Shown here piece after piece: positions 40,801 through 55,800 of a stretch of DNA of 64,000 bases. Origin of the DNA: Camarhynchus parvulus (lineage: Eukaryota; Chordata; Aves; Passeriformes; Thraupidae). Under the pieces are notes generated by a model that saw nothing but the letters and a program-made list of their open reading frames with translations, searched no databases and had not been told where the DNA came from. Position 1 is the first letter of the stretch. Every line of letters starts with the position of its first letter. The stretch is from NCBI RefSeq assembly GCF_901933205.1, contig NC_044585.1, positions 3,720,001-3,784,000 on the forward strand, read 5' to 3'. Position numbers and translations under genes: made by a program.

Positions 40801-43800
40801 AGCTGTAATGAGCAATCTGAGTACTCATGGAGTGAAGCTGGTTTTGCCATCACTTCTTGCGGCACTAGAAGAGGAATCTTGGAGAACTAAAGCTGGTATG
40901 GACCAATATGCACCTGACGTGACTGAGAGTGACCCACAGTTCCCTTTGCTGTCATCCCCCTTGTGTATTCCTTCACCCCTACACATGGCCATGATGGTTT
41001 ATTGTCTGATAACGGACTGTGGAACTTCTCCAGCTTTTTATAGCTGTGTTCCCTGACACATTTGAGTAACCTTTTTCCCCTGGCATATTCAAGGGACAGT
41101 TTGTATCCCATCTCTATAGTTGTACTTCAGAACCCGTAATTTTCCTAACATATTCCTTCGCCCTTGTACAGAATAAAAGTATTTTTTGGTGTCTTTAGGT
41201 GGCATAGAGTGACTTAATGCATTTCAGCCTTTCTTTGTATTCTCTGACTGGAAGATTTGAGTTTGAAGTAAATGTGATCATCATCCTACATCAGTTCTTA
41301 ATACTGTGTTTTGTCTTTTCTTTTGTCTTTTTTTTCTTGGTGTACTTTCTTCACAGGCTCAGTGGAATTGCTGGGGGCTATGGCATACTGTGCTCCCAAA
41401 CAACTCTCTTCCTGTTTACCCAACATCGTGCCCAAACTCACTGAAGTGCTGACAGATTCCCATGTGAAGGTGCAGAATGCAGGGCAGCAGGCTCTTAGGC
41501 AGATTGGGTCTGTCATCAGGAATCCAGAGATCCTGGGTAAGACCTGTCTGTGCATCTCCAATGTCCTGATGTGACTGTGGTTTATAATAGCAAGGTTTAG
41601 GTTCATGATATTTAGGATTAAATGCAAATTCGTATAGAAATGAAACTAATCCTGCAGAAGTAAAACATGAAACTTTAAAAGCAGCTGTCTGCCTCCAGGC
41701 TTTTTAAATGTTCCTGTCCATTTTTTCATCTGATATTAATAGATTGTCCTTGTGCTGCTTGTTGCCTACAACACCCCATGAGAGCTCATCCCCAACACCA
41801 GCTCATGCTGTTCCTTTTTTGGTTCATGTACAAATAAAGTCTTTTCTCTCCTTTTTAAAAACATTCAGCAATTGCTCCAGTTCTGTTGGATGCTCTTACT
41901 GACCCCTCCAGGAAGACTCAGAAGTGTTTGCAGACTCTACTGGATACCAAATTTGTCCATTTCATTGATGCTCCATCCTTAGCCCTGATCATGCCAATTG
42001 TTCAGAGAGCTTTTCAGGATCGTTCCACAGACACCAGGAAAATGGCTGCCCAGATCATTGGGAACATGTACTCCCTGACTGACCAGAAGGTACAGTGCTG
42101 AAAAAGCCCCTCAAACTGATCACTGTGACAAGCACTAGAGACAATTTATTTGGCTTGGAGATTTTGCTGTTAAGATAGAAAACACTAGCATGTATGCAAC
42201 TTCTTAATTAAATGTATGTAAATGAGCAGATGACTGTAAGGATAGTGACAGTTCTGAGGTCCTTAAGACTGTCAGCTTTGGTCATCTAGTTATTACCAGT
42301 TTATCCCTGCAAAAAGGTCTTGTAATTTTTACCATATAAGAAATGCCTCAACAAACAAACAAGTGAAACACAGATCAGCTGCTAACAAATGGATCCAGGG
42401 TTTGTTTGAAAAGTATTTGTAGGACCTGACTGTAGGCTAAAGATCTGTGTTTAATTTTTGTGCTGATAATCTCTACATTTAAACCTTGTGTAAATGTTAA
42501 GAGTGTTGGATTTTCCTAAGACACAAACTGCTGGGTTGTGAGTGAGCATTAAAAAGGTTTTGTGTGATCTGCACAGAAGTGGTGTTCTTGGACTTGCAAA
42601 ATAATTCACTATGCTTGTCTGCAGTATTGTGAGAGCAGCTAATTAAACTCTCAGGATGTTAAGGATATTTGGTGATTATAAGGGGTTAATGTCCTTTACA
42701 TGAAGGTGACTATGTTTTCTCTCATTTTGAATCTGGTTCTGACTTTTCAGCCTCTTTGTTTTAGGATCTGGCTCCGTACCTACCCAGTGTGACCCCTGGA
42801 CTGAAGGCCTCTCTGTTGGATCCTGTACCTGAGGTAAGTCTTTTGTACAAACACAGTCTGTCTTTCAGTGCATTAGGTTAAATATTGTCCTAATCAGTCT
42901 GGCACATCTGTAGCACCTTGACTGGACGTTTTGCAGATCTCTGTTTCTCTTGTCCGTTAGGTGCGCACAGTGTCTGCAAAGGCCCTGGGGGCCATGGTGA
43001 AGGGTATGGGAGAGTCGTGCTTTGAGGATTTGTTGCCGTGGCTGATGGAGACACTGACATATGAGCAGAGCTCAGTGGATCGCTCTGGTGCTGCTCAAGG
43101 TGGGGACAGCTGTGTGTGAGCACTGAACTCAGGTCTTCTCATATTAAATCAAATTAGCTGTTTGTTTTTTGTGTGTATCAGTTCAGTTCCCTGCTTTTTT
43201 TCCCCAGGTCTGGCTGAGGTTATGGCTGGTTTGGGGGTAGAAAAGCTGGAGAAACTTATGCCAGAGATTGTAGCAACTGCCAGTAAAGTGGATATTGCTC
43301 CACATGTACGAGATGGTTATATTATGATGTTCAACTACCTGCCAATTACCTTTGGAGACAAGTTCACTCCCTATGTTGGTCCCATCATTCCTTGTATCCT
43401 TAAGGTACGTAGCAAAACTGAAGAATTTTATTTATCACAGAATCAAAATAAGCCACCAGAATATTTTAAGTAAAATTATTGATAATTGTGGGATGTGCAG
43501 AGACTTGTCCAGCTTGGCTGGACTACTACAAAAAAGAAAGGGAATTTAAATTATAAATGATTTCTCCTAAGTTACTAGCTTGTCTCTTACTTGTGGTCAC
43601 TAGTCATTTTTTTGAAGTCATCTTTGTGCATTCACAACTCCATAGTTCATTCGGTTTTCATGGTGGAGAGAGAAAACATTGGTTTGTTTTCCTCCTGTTG
43701 CTTTTGTGTATTGTGCTGAAAGGCTGAGTTTTCTGAGCCCCTTTTGTGCCCGTGTGCAGGCCCTGGCAGACGAGAACGAGTTTGTGCGGGACACGGCGCT

Positions 43801-46800
43801 GCGCGCGGGGCAGCGAATCATCAGCATGTACGCCGAGACTGCCATCGCTCTGCTCCTGCCACAGCTCGAGGATGGGCTCTTTGATGACTTGTGGAGGATA
43901 AGGTAAGACAGAACCAGCTTAGCCACAAATGTTTCTCTTCCATGCTTGAAAACCTGGTGTGATTTAGGCTCTGTGTTTCTCCTCAGAAAAATGCAGAGAC
44001 CTCCTGTGAAGCAAAAACAAGTGTATCTTTTTGCTTGTTGATTTGATTAGGATGCCTTACAGCACTTGAGTCTGCAAAGCCCTGCCAGGCTGGATCAGGT
44101 TTCCTACTACCTGCAGAGCATTCATGCTGGATTATTAATTCTGGCGGTGACTCTGAAATGCACTTCCAAGGCAGTTGATGTGGCAATACTTAGCCCTTGT
44201 GTACTGTTTTTCATTTCTCCAAATGCTGAGCAAGTTATTGTTCTCCTGTGTATGAAGATGCGCAGTGGAGAACTTACAGCCACTAGCAGTTACTCAGAAA
44301 TTAGCTGCACTAAATGATTTGTGCCAGCTGAGTGCTGCTAAGTACTCTTGCCCCAGGTGAATGTCATTTGGGTTAGACACATGCAGGCAATGTCTTGTTC
44401 CTTTTTAGAGTCAAGGCTATTCTTGGATTCATTGCTTTGATTTGAAAATTCTCTCAGCCCTTCCAGTTTGGAATTCATTCCTTCCCTTTCTCTTTATCAT
44501 GCTGCTTTCAGCCATGTCGGCAGACTGATGTGACACATCAGCCCATGCAGCATTTCAGTGCAGACCCAGCTGTGCTTCACATTTGGCTCCAGTCTGTAGC
44601 TGACATCCTGTCAGAATTGGACAGGTACTGCCTGAGCACCCTGTTTGTAACACTTGACTTGCTCCTGTTGCCAGGTTTAGCTCAGTTCAGCTCCTTGGGG
44701 ATCTTCTATTCCATATCTCAGGAGTCACTGGAAAAATGACAACAGAAACTGCCTCAGAGGATGACAACTTTGGAACAGCCCAGTCAAACAAGGTAAAGCT
44801 GTTCTTGCCTGTTGTGCCTTTATTTTTTTCAAATTCTCTTCTTTTGAATCAGCATGGACAGCCTGCTGGAAAAACATACTAAATAATCATGTATTCTGTT
44901 CTTTTTATAGATTTCAGGGGCAGATAATACAATTCTGTGCTGTTTCTTTCCAGGCTATCATTAATGCTCTGGGAGTGGAGAGGAGGAACAGGGTGCTGGC
45001 AGGGCTGTACATGGGCCGCTCGGACACGCAGCTGGTGGTGCGCCAGGCCTCCTTACACGTCTGGAAAATCGTTGTCTCAAACACTCCTCGCACGCTGCGG
45101 GAAATCCTGCCAACACTCTTTGGGCTTCTGCTGAAATTCCTGGCCAGTACTTGTGCAGATAAACGAACGGTGAGGAATTAAGTTGTGCCTTCCTGATCAT
45201 GCAGGTGACTGTAGAAAATACCTCCTGATAAACAGAGGATAATTCTTCTCTATAAGTAACTCCAAAGCTGTCATCAGTTTAACTGTTCCGAGCATAAGCA
45301 CGTCTGAATTCTCTACTGAAGGCAACAGAGGTTGTGAAGACACTAAAACTATTTTTTGATGGTTATTTGTAATACTGTTTCCATTCCTACACTCTGTCTG
45401 CACTAGGAACAGTAGCTTTTGGTCAAAAGTGAATGTTTGCTCACAGTTCACCTTCTTAAGTTTTATGAAAAAGGAAAATAATTAATACATTTTTGGGGAC
45501 AGGTTGCAGCACGGACATTGGGAGACCTTGTCCGAAAGTTAGGGGAGAAGATCCTCCCTGAAATCATTCCTATCCTGGAAGATGGACTGAGATCAGACAA
45601 GAGTGATGAGAGGCAAGGAGTCTGCATTGGTTTGAGTGAGATCATGAAATCAACCAGCAGAGATGCGGTGAGTCACATGTGCCAGGTGAAATTCCCATTT
45701 CTCCCAGGTATTGATGTTATGGTGCAGGTATTGCACTTGAGACAGAAAAACACAGCTAGTGCTGGACTTGTTCTGTGGTTTGAAGTCAGGGCTTGTAACT
45801 AACACTGAGTTGCTGCTCAGGCAATTTGTATGAATTTGTATCAGTCAGTAAATTTAAACATTGCCTTTTATGAGATACAATACTAGAAATCTTCCACTAG
45901 GTAGCCTTAGAGCACTGCAACTATTCCTGCTGGTGGATTTTACTTTTCTTCCAATATTATTCCAAGCAAACTGCAGTTTAGTTTCAGTTGTGCAAATTCT
46001 GCATTCTTTACTACTTTACTGAGATATGTGTGTCTGTTGTGCTTTAGATGTTCTGTAATTTTATCTCTTCATCCACAGGTGCTGCTTTTCTCTGAGTCCC
46101 TGGTTCCTACAGTGAGAAAAGCGCTGTGTGACCCTCTGGAAGAAGTTCGAGAGGCTGCAGCCAAAACATTTGAACAGCTGCACTCAACAATTGGCCATCA
46201 GGCTCTTGAAGACATCCTGCCCTTCTTGCTGAAGCAGCTGGTGAGCATTGCTCAGCATTAGTCAACAGCCTGATTAATGACATTGTGGGACAAGTTTTGA
46301 ATAATTAACTTAAAGGAGCAGGAGGATTGTAGTGGCAGACCAACCAGGGAATGGCAGCAGTATTTTGTCTCCTCCTGGAGTCATCCTAGGCAGTGGTAGG
46401 GAAGCGGTTATGGCTTAAGCCTAGGCCTGAGAATTGCTACAGCTGGCTCTGTGATGGAATTGCCACTGTCACCCTATGAAGTTGCTTGGCCACTATGCCT
46501 GAAATGGAAAATCTTTCTGATGTGACAGAAGAGCTTGGTTTGGGTTTTTCTAGGGACTATGAGAATATGAGAACATTTTTTAATAGAAGAACTTGGTTTT
46601 GTTTTTATGATCACATGTAAAATTGTCCCTTGAAACAGGGCTTAGCTTAGTGTGTCACTGATCATTTCTCAGGTTTCTCTCTTTCTGTTTCCCTGTAGGA
46701 TAATGAAGAGACAGCTGACTTTGCTGTGGATGGTCTTAAACAAGTTATGGCTGTCAAGAGCCGTGTGGTGCTGCCTTACTTGGTGCCAAAGGTACAATGG

Positions 46801-49800
46801 GAAATAAATTTTAAATGTGATATTTGTGCTGTTTCCTCTGCTTGCTGCCAGTTTTCTCTGGACCAATACAGCAGAAGAGAGAGCATAGTCTGAAATTTTC
46901 TTCTGATTTTGTGCTCAAAACATTGTTATTTGGCTTGTGATGCATAAATATTTCATGTTGTAGAGAAAGTGAGACTCCTGAAAAAACTTTCTGCTTGTCT
47001 CAGTTTTTGGTGTTGTTTTTGTTATTTTTTATTTTTGTAGCTGACTACCCCCCCAGTGAACACCCGGGTGCTGGCTTTCCTCTCCTCAGTGGCAGGGGAT
47101 GCTCTGACACGGCATTTGAGTGTCATCCTGCCTGCCATGATGTCTGCACTCAAAGAGAAGCTGGGCACCAGTGAAGAGCAATTGGCAAGTAGCACAGCTC
47201 AACTCTTTGTTGTGACAGGTTGCCTGAAGATAGTGCACCAGGTTTACTTCCCATCCCAGAATCTGTGTTCTCTAGATTCACAGATTGCATGTTTAATTCA
47301 GTCCATTAGCTTCTCCAGGATGAGTCTTATTGCCTGGTGGCATACTGTGAGTCAAAAAACGTATGCTTTCCAAATCTATTTGTATCCATTTAAAAGTCTC
47401 CTTGGCCTGCTACAAGATACAATTCTCAGTTTGCTTATTCCTGGAGAACTGCCAGAAAGTCTAGTTAACTTTGTATTTATTCTTGGTGTAGAAGACTGAG
47501 AGACTAAAGGGCTGCAGGGAGGAAATCTCCTATTTTGCATGCTGCACTCCTCACGTACTGCTTTCCAAAACATCTGGTGTTTGGACTCCAGAGAACATCC
47601 TGGAGTTGTGACTGTGGACAGACATTTTCATAATCAGTTGGTGAATTAGAAAGGAGTGACAGAGTCCTGTTGCCTTTCTGCTGTGGATACCCATTAGATC
47701 AGCTTCTAGCCCCAAGTCTGCCTGGAGATCTCTAATGTACCCACAGACGTGCTTGTAATTAGGGCTGTGACGCACAGCATTAAACCACCTAAATCAGAAG
47801 AATGTTATCTGACAAGACTCACAGTCTCTCATGGGTGAGTAAGATGGGGGAGACTGAGCTACTCTAATTTTTGTAAATTAGCCCTCCTGCAGCTGCTGGA
47901 GCAATCAGTTCAGCAGAGTTTGGTCACTTGTTAAATTTTAAGAATTGGTCATACCTGTATGTCTGCACCAGGACTGAGTCAAGCCTTTAATGGTGATGTG
48001 ACCAGGTCTTTAATGAGAAACAATTAGCAAGTGGGGTGTGTTGTAGGATTTATCTAAGAGACAGTGCTGGGGATAACATGGAGAAACCTGGGGCTAAATT
48101 TGGCTTTGTTCTGTTTGAGAGCTAATGTAAAGTTAATTTGGACTTTTCAGGAGATGGCAAACTGCCAGTCTGTGATCCTCTCTGTGGAAGATGATGTTGG
48201 ACAAAGAATTATAACTGAAGATCTGCTAGAAGCTACCCGCAGCCCTGAGCTGGGCATGAGACAGGCAGCAGCTGTCATGCTGAATATCTACTGCTCCAAG
48301 ACAAAAGCAGACTACACTGGACATCTCAGGAGCTTGGTTTCAGGCTTGATTCGCCTGTTTAATGACACCAACCCTGTAGTTCTGAATGAAAGCTGGGATG
48401 CACTTAATTCCATCACCAAGGTGAGAGGCAGCTTAAAAAGGTTACAGGAGTAATGCCTGCCCTGAGAAGACTTCACAGAAGATATCTGGATGTCGTGTTG
48501 CCTGATCTTTCTTTTACCCCTCTCTCCTGCAGAAATTAGATGCTGGGAACCAGCTTGCTCTCATTGAGGACCTGCACAGGGATATCCGGATTGTAGGGAA
48601 TGAGGCCAAGGGCGAGCATGTGCCAGGATTCTGTATTCCTAAGAAGGTAAAGGATCAGAATGAGTGTAGATTCATCACAGCCACAATACCCCACCTTTGG
48701 GGAGAGCTGATTGATATTATAGCTATTAGAAGCAGTGACTATTTAGGCTTTCCAAACCTGTATACTGGAGGACTTTTTGTAGGTTAGAGCTCTTGAGTAA
48801 CCCTACAGAAGACCCCTCTTGCAATGAGGTCTCTGACAGTTCTGTTATGCACGTAAGTTATGGTTACTGGCTGCTTTTTGTGGGGGAGTAACACTGGACT
48901 TCTGTGCCAAATTTCTCTGGTTTAAAAATTCCCTGAGCCGCCACCACTTTTCTCATAGCAACTGGCTTAGTAAGGCGGAGAGGCATGAAATCAAACCAAA
49001 TAAAAGTAGCTCTGTCAATGTGGAATCAGGCAGCTGAAGGTCAACAGGAAATTGAGAGAAACTCTCCAAGTTTGTGCATCTGGTGTATAATAGCAGCAAA
49101 AATAAGATACATATTTCTTGCATCTTAGCTTCTAAGCTTTCTTATCCGATTTTCGTGACAGGGAGTGACTTCCATACTTGTGGTGCTGCGGGAAGGTGTT
49201 TTAACTGGTAATCCAGAACAGAAGGAAGAGGCAGCAAAGGCCTTAGGGCTGGTTATAAAACTGACTTCAGCTGAAGCTCTCAAACCATCTGTGGTGAGCA
49301 TCACTGGGCCACTCATTCGAATCTTGGGAGATCGGTTCAGCTGGAATGTCAAGGTGGCTCTGCTTGAAACACTAAGCCTGCTTTTAGCTAAGGTAAGATT
49401 CAAAGTATTGGACTGTGGTTTGTGAACATTTTCCGTGGAAACCTTCAGAAATACCTGTTGCTGTTCGTGTAAATACAGCTGGGATGCCTGCTGCTGTGGA
49501 TTTGGTATGTAGGAATAGCACTGTAACTGGATTGCATTCTTCCAGCAGCTTCTGGCCTACAAAAAAAGCTGAAACACTGGGCTTCTTAGAAATATTGATA
49601 AATGCTGATCCCACTTTCAAGTGATTAAAATCCACTATGTAATTAATCTCACCTGAATCCACCATTTTTATGTATTGTTAAGTGCAAAGATCTTACATAT
49701 CTTTGAACAGAGCTGAGCTTTTATTCAGTGCTCTGAGTACATGATAGTGTAAAATTTCTCAGCGCTACCCTTGTATTTCAGTGTGAAGAAAAGATAATTA

Positions 49801-52800
49801 GATTGGAAAAGGTCAAAGGTTTTGTGGTAAATTGTTGTTTCATGTTTTTCCTGTTCTAGTAGCGCGTTAGATTTAACAAGGGTTCTCTGATAACAAACTG
49901 CTGTAGAAGAGGTTTCCAGGCTTTGATCTCCAACTGCTCTTTAATACTTGACCCCACCACTTTTCCTTCTTCCACTCTGGAATAGGTGGAGATTGCTCTG
50001 AAACCGTTTTTGCCCCAGTTGCAAACAACGTTCACCAAGGCTCTGCAAGACTCAAACCGCGCTGTTCGCCTTAAAGCTGCCGATGCTCTTGGGAAGCTCA
50101 TTGTCATCCATGTCAAAGTGGATCCTCTCTTCACAGAGCTCCTGAATGGAATTCGTTCCAGTGATGACTCTGCCATCAGGTGAGCTGCAGCTGACAGCTC
50201 ACACCTTTCTGCTTACTGAGGATGAAAGAAAGAGCTGGGATGAATGAACAAAACCCCCAGTTAGAGTAAGATGCATGTATTAATGAAAGCAGTGGACTGT
50301 AAACCAGGAATGGGGGTGATGGGGCCTTCCTGTGTCAGGTGAGCTGTGGGAGTATTTAGGAGAAAGAGTGCTGGGGGTCTGCCCAGTTCTCTCCTGCACA
50401 TCCCCAAGCAGCCCACTTCCAGATAAAAGGCAGTATTGACTGTCAGTCTGACCTGAAGTAAGGCAGCTGTTCTTGTATCCTACGGGCACAGATCCCTAAG
50501 ATAGGAACTTCCTGACATTGTAATTTTTTTCATGTTTGAACAAACAAAAAATATCTGTGCTGTGTTAGACAGAAACATGGAAGTACTGTCTAGGATGGAT
50601 TCTCCAGCAGTAGAGGGGATCACTCCCCCAAACTGTAAGGCATCTCAGTGTAATTGCTGGGCAAGGATCTACAGGTATCCAGAGCCCAACTTTTCTTGGA
50701 GGGTGGGGGAGAGGCAGTGTCTGACTGTAGAATGTGATCTCTTCCAGGGATACGATGCTGCAAGCGCTTCGGTTTGTCACACGAGGAGCTGGTGCTAAAG
50801 TGGATGCTGCAATTAGGAAGAATATTAGCACAGTGCTGCTGGGGATGCTGGGACATGATGAGGTACTGCTTCTGCCACCTGCAAAGGTCCCGTGCTGCAG
50901 ACAGTCTTGTTCTTAAATTTAAAATCCGAGCTTTCTAACAGAATTACTATCTAAAATAACTTCTGGGAAAATTACTAATGATGTAGTCACAGTCAAGAAT
51001 TGGAGATTCCTGACCTGTCCCTGGTAACTCTGAAAAGCCTCCAGTTTAATGTTTCCTTGGCAACTGCATATGTGGGTTTGACCTGCAGCTCCTCACTAGC
51101 AGGTTTCAGGTAGCTCTGCAGTCAGGATTTGTTTTTTATCTTGGAGAAAGCCTGCAGTGCCTTCACTATATGCATGGATGGTGTTTGTAGCCTCTCAGGT
51201 GAGGTTTATCATTCTGTGTGAGAAATTTTTCTGATAATGACAGATTTTTCTCCCAGTTTAATATAGGGTCTTCTGTATATAGCAGATAGCAATGGTAACA
51301 TGAGGGAGATTAAATTAATAATCTAATAATTTATTTTTTATGTCAGTCTTTGCAACAGACATGATTCTGTTGACGTGCTAGAAATAGAAATAAATTTGGG
51401 GGAGAAGTGGACAGTAATGGGATGGTCACATAAGGAAGCCAAACCAGCAAAAGCTTGGAAGTATTAAATGAAGAGTAGTAAGAGTTTATCACAGAGACCA
51501 GCTCATCCTGAGATGGCTAGATTTAAAGAAGCTCTTATGAGCTCATCTTTTAAAACACTGAATTTCATCTTTATGACTTTTCCATTTAACAAATCAAAAC
51601 TTAGATAAAATCTGTAATTCTTCAGTCTCTCTGCTGGCTCTTTTGACCTTAGATTTGGTTTTAAGTTCCATTATGTACAAGAAACAATGAACTGAAAGAA
51701 ATCCTCAGGAGTACGAGTGAAATACTACTATTTATTTTCTCCTCTTTATTTCCTGTCATCTTCTGACACTTGTTTTTCTCGCTGCCTGTCTCTGGGCTGT
51801 GTTGATCTCAAGCCATGTTCTGTGTTCTCCCATCCCTGTCAGGATGCCACCCGCATGGCCTCGGCCGGCTGCCTGGCAGAGCTGTGCGCCTTTCTGTCCG
51901 ACGATGAGCTCAGCACTGTTCTCTACCAGCACTTACTGGGTAGGTGAAGCTCTTTACAGGACTGGAACAGATGCTGAAAGCAGGGAAGATTCCTTTTCAG
52001 CCATTGATTCAGGCTAACTTTGTGACTGAATCTCTGCTCTGTATTTTCTTGTGCTTTTCTTTGCTCATGGCTCTTAATTCGTGCACTCTGGTACACAGGA
52101 AGCACAGGTAACTGGTTGTCAGTTGGGGTTGCCCAGACTTCTTTCCCTGGATTTGTTATCTGATGGCTTGATAAAAGTCCTAGCATGGCTGAGTAATTGC
52201 TGTTGCCAACACAGGGACAGTTGGACATGACAGGATGTTCAGGCAGGGTGGACAGGAGGGCCATCCCACATTTTGGGAAAGCGCTGTGGTCTTAGGTTGC
52301 TGATGTTAATTATAGGCCACATCTGATGGCTTCACATGCTTTTGGAAAAGTAACTAATTTACCTCCAAGTCAGAAAAAAATGTGCATTTTAAAGGACCCC
52401 AATGTTTGAGAGTGTTACGGATTACTCTCCCCTGTAGGCTTAGAAAAGAAGTCTGTTGGCTGGTCAAATTATAGATAACTTACACAAATTTTATTAGAGA
52501 GTCAAAGCTTGTCTAATTTTGAACCATCAGAAGTATCTGAGTTGAACAAGAGAGTCCCTTGTTTGTGTCTGCTTCCCTGCCTGCCCAGGTGGTGTTCCTG
52601 CCTGGAAAAGGTGTTGCATTTTAGCTCTGTCTGTGTGTCTTTTGGGGAGAAATGGAGGAAGCAGGGCATTGCTTCATATGCTGCTCATTGTTTCTTATGG
52701 CAGTGAATTGACAAACTGCCAAAAGCCTCTCAGATGAAGAGGAGTAGATGGCAGGAGCCCTGCCATTGTTCTGTTCTTTCCTCTGCAGCAGATGTCTCTG

Positions 52801-55800
52801 GCATTGACTGGATGGTGAGGCACGGACGGAGCCTGGCTCTCTCTGTGGCTGTGAACGTGACTCCTGGCAAGCTGTGCTCCCCAAAATACTACAGCAGTGT
52901 CCAGGAGATGATCTTCAGCAATGCCACAGCTGACAGGGTGAGTCCTGCCCCACAGGGGGAGTGCTGTTGCAAGCTCTTGTTGGGAGCAGTTTTGAAAGGT
53001 GTGTGAACAGGTTCCTGTGTAACCAATCAGGACAAAAACCCCCAGGTGCCATCTGAAGATTCTCCCTTGGCTAGATGCAGTTTTTATGGTGAAATTACAC
53101 CACTGTTCTGGTTCTTTGAGTTCTGATCTCTGGGGAGATGAAGATTATTTAATCTTTAACTGCAGAGTAGCTTTCATTTGGAGTAAATTACACTCCTGTT
53201 TCCCTAGAGAGTTCTCATTCACAGACCAAGTTTGCAAGAAGTGGAAATTGCTCATTTTAGAAGGGAGAGTTTAAATCTGATGTTGAATGAGTAGTTTGGG
53301 GTAGGAATTTTGTGGGCTTGGTGGGGCCTGCTGCTTTATTTCTTTTGGCTCGTGGTTGCATTGGAATTTTTTCATTATATTACCAAATATAATTAACCCA
53401 ATGTTTTTAATGCTGCTGTTCTTTTGAAAGATGGGTTTAGCCTTCCGCAGAAACTGACAGACCATGAGTTTGGTTTTAAAGGCTGTTGTTGAACTGTGCT
53501 GTAGTAATACCAATTCTTGTCTTTATGTTGAAGATCCCCATTGCAGTTAGTGGCATCAGAGGGATGGGCTTTCTCATGAAATACCACATGGAAGAGGGAG
53601 GCAACCTGCCTCCCAAACTTTCCAGCCTCTTTATTAAGGTAAGAATTTTCATGTTAGCTACCTGCTGGTGTTCTTGTGTGATCTGAATCTCTGTTTGACC
53701 TAACTCATGGGTGGGTCTATCAAGTCCCTGAAAATCTAGAAATTTCTTTTTGAGGCAGAGTGCAGATAGAATCACTCTATCAGCCTACTTTGAAGCTGTG
53801 AATACAACACTGCCATCCCTGCTCTAACATGGAAATTTGCTTCTGAGCCTTCTGTGCTGAATCTCAAGCCTGAGTCTTATAAATGCATTTTTCCTTTATA
53901 GTAGCAAACAGCTGGCAGAGAGGCAGAGATGACTATGAGGAAGATGTCAGGTTTTTAACATTGCTAAAGGTCAAACAGCCTTTGCTAGAAATCAAATACC
54001 AAAACTCACCTGACCTGAGAACATTGAAATTAACATATTTTTTCAGTTTAAAATATTTAAATATTTTTCTTCAAAATTCCTTTATTGGTTGTTTGTTTCT
54101 TTTGGTGTGTGGCTAGGGTTTTTTGATTTCTTTAGTTGTCTGCCCTCCCCAAACCCCACCATACACTTGAGTATCCCTCTTGGTAGACAAGGATAGATAG
54201 AGGGGTGATGCTGCAGCATGTTACATTTTCAGGTTTTACATTTCTTTGCAATTTACTTGAAAAAATACCAAACCTGCCAAGTTGACATGATACAGCCAAC
54301 ATTCTTCAAAGCAGACTTTTTGTTTGAAGTCCAACTTTCCTATGTTAATATAAATATAATAGTATTGTGTTAAAATATAAAATACCACAGTTGCCACAAA
54401 ACCTTTATCACCACATTAATAATGCATGTGACATTCAGACTTAGCTTTCACGTTTTAAATGGGTTAAGGTTAAAATACAAAACTCTCATTCTTTGAATTT
54501 TGAAGTGAAATCCACTGTTCAAATGCACCAAGTGTTCCAACCAGAGACTGGCTTGGCTGTTGTTGCTGAGTGAGTTGTAGAGGTGCTGACACTATCAGCT
54601 TTTCTGCACTTAGTGGTCATTGTCGTTTCCTGAGACAGCTGAGATGAACATGTGATACTGTCATCTACTACATATGTAGAAATTTTCTATTGAAAAGTTG
54701 TCATGTTTTCAAGGTTTGACCTTCTCTTACACAACTTAGTCAGACTTAACTGGTAACAAGTGTGTATCTTGTGTACCTGTGAGTTGAAAACTGCTTTTCT
54801 TAGCATAGTTTTAAATAATCAAATTAGAAAAAAATTAACAACTGCTTTAAATATATGTTCTTGGTATATCTGAATGTAAGTGGAAGTGTATCTTTGTCTC
54901 CTTCAGTGTCTTCAGAACTCATCCAGTGACATAAAGTTAGTTGCAGAAAAGATGATTTGGTGGGCAAATAAAAGCCATCTTCCCCCATTGGATATTCAGA
55001 CAATTAAACCAATTCTCAAAGCACTTCTGGACAACACAAAAGACAAAAACACCAGTGTAAGAGCCTACAGTGACCAGGCTATTGTCAACCTCCTGAAGAT
55101 GAGAGCGGGTGAAGAAGTGCTTGAGGTATGAGACATATAAAAAAACCATACTTGTTGGTAGTAAGGCTGTGTCACCCTGTTCTGCATTTGTCTGTGAGGT
55201 GCCTGCAGCCTCAGAATGTGCTGGAAGTCTCTTATGAAATAGATTAAGTGGCATGTTCCCATTTTCTTTTAGATCTTCAGCAGCATTCTCATGCTAAGCT
55301 CTGAAGACATCAGCAGCAGCTGTTCTGTACAACCTTACAGTGCAGCATTAATAGAATGGAGGCATTTAACACACCTCCTAAAGCCTTCCCTGTGCTGAGT
55401 TCCCTCGACTAGCACTGATAATTCATTGCTTTGGTCACCTGGATGATCACAGTGTAACGTGTTAGGAAGTATTTCGGATAGACCACTTTATGTATCCATT
55501 TCCAGACCTGTTTTCTAAGTCTGACCTGGTTTTGGATAGCTCTGGAATTGTAAAACCAGGTGGGGACTTCTGGGACGTTTGAAAGATTTTAGTTGATACA
55601 GTGCCTAAGGCACTTACACTCACTCTAATTTTGAATGGTGTGCTGTAAGGAGTTGGTAACTGTTGCTGTCTCCCTTCCACAGTCAGTTTCCAAGATTCTG
55701 GATGCTGCCAGCCTGGAGCTTCTCAATGAAAGCTGCAGGAGGTCCCTGCGGAAGCTGGCTGGGCAGGCTGACTCCGAGGAACAGATCGATGACACTATCC

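Noticed and set aside
47185..47499. Open continuation of GCN1 exon 48 into the intron as an alternative C-terminus
   Set aside because: The sequence after the Leu codon is unlike GCN1 and the next exon joins perfectly through a GC donor; retained-intron use cannot be excluded but nothing supports it.
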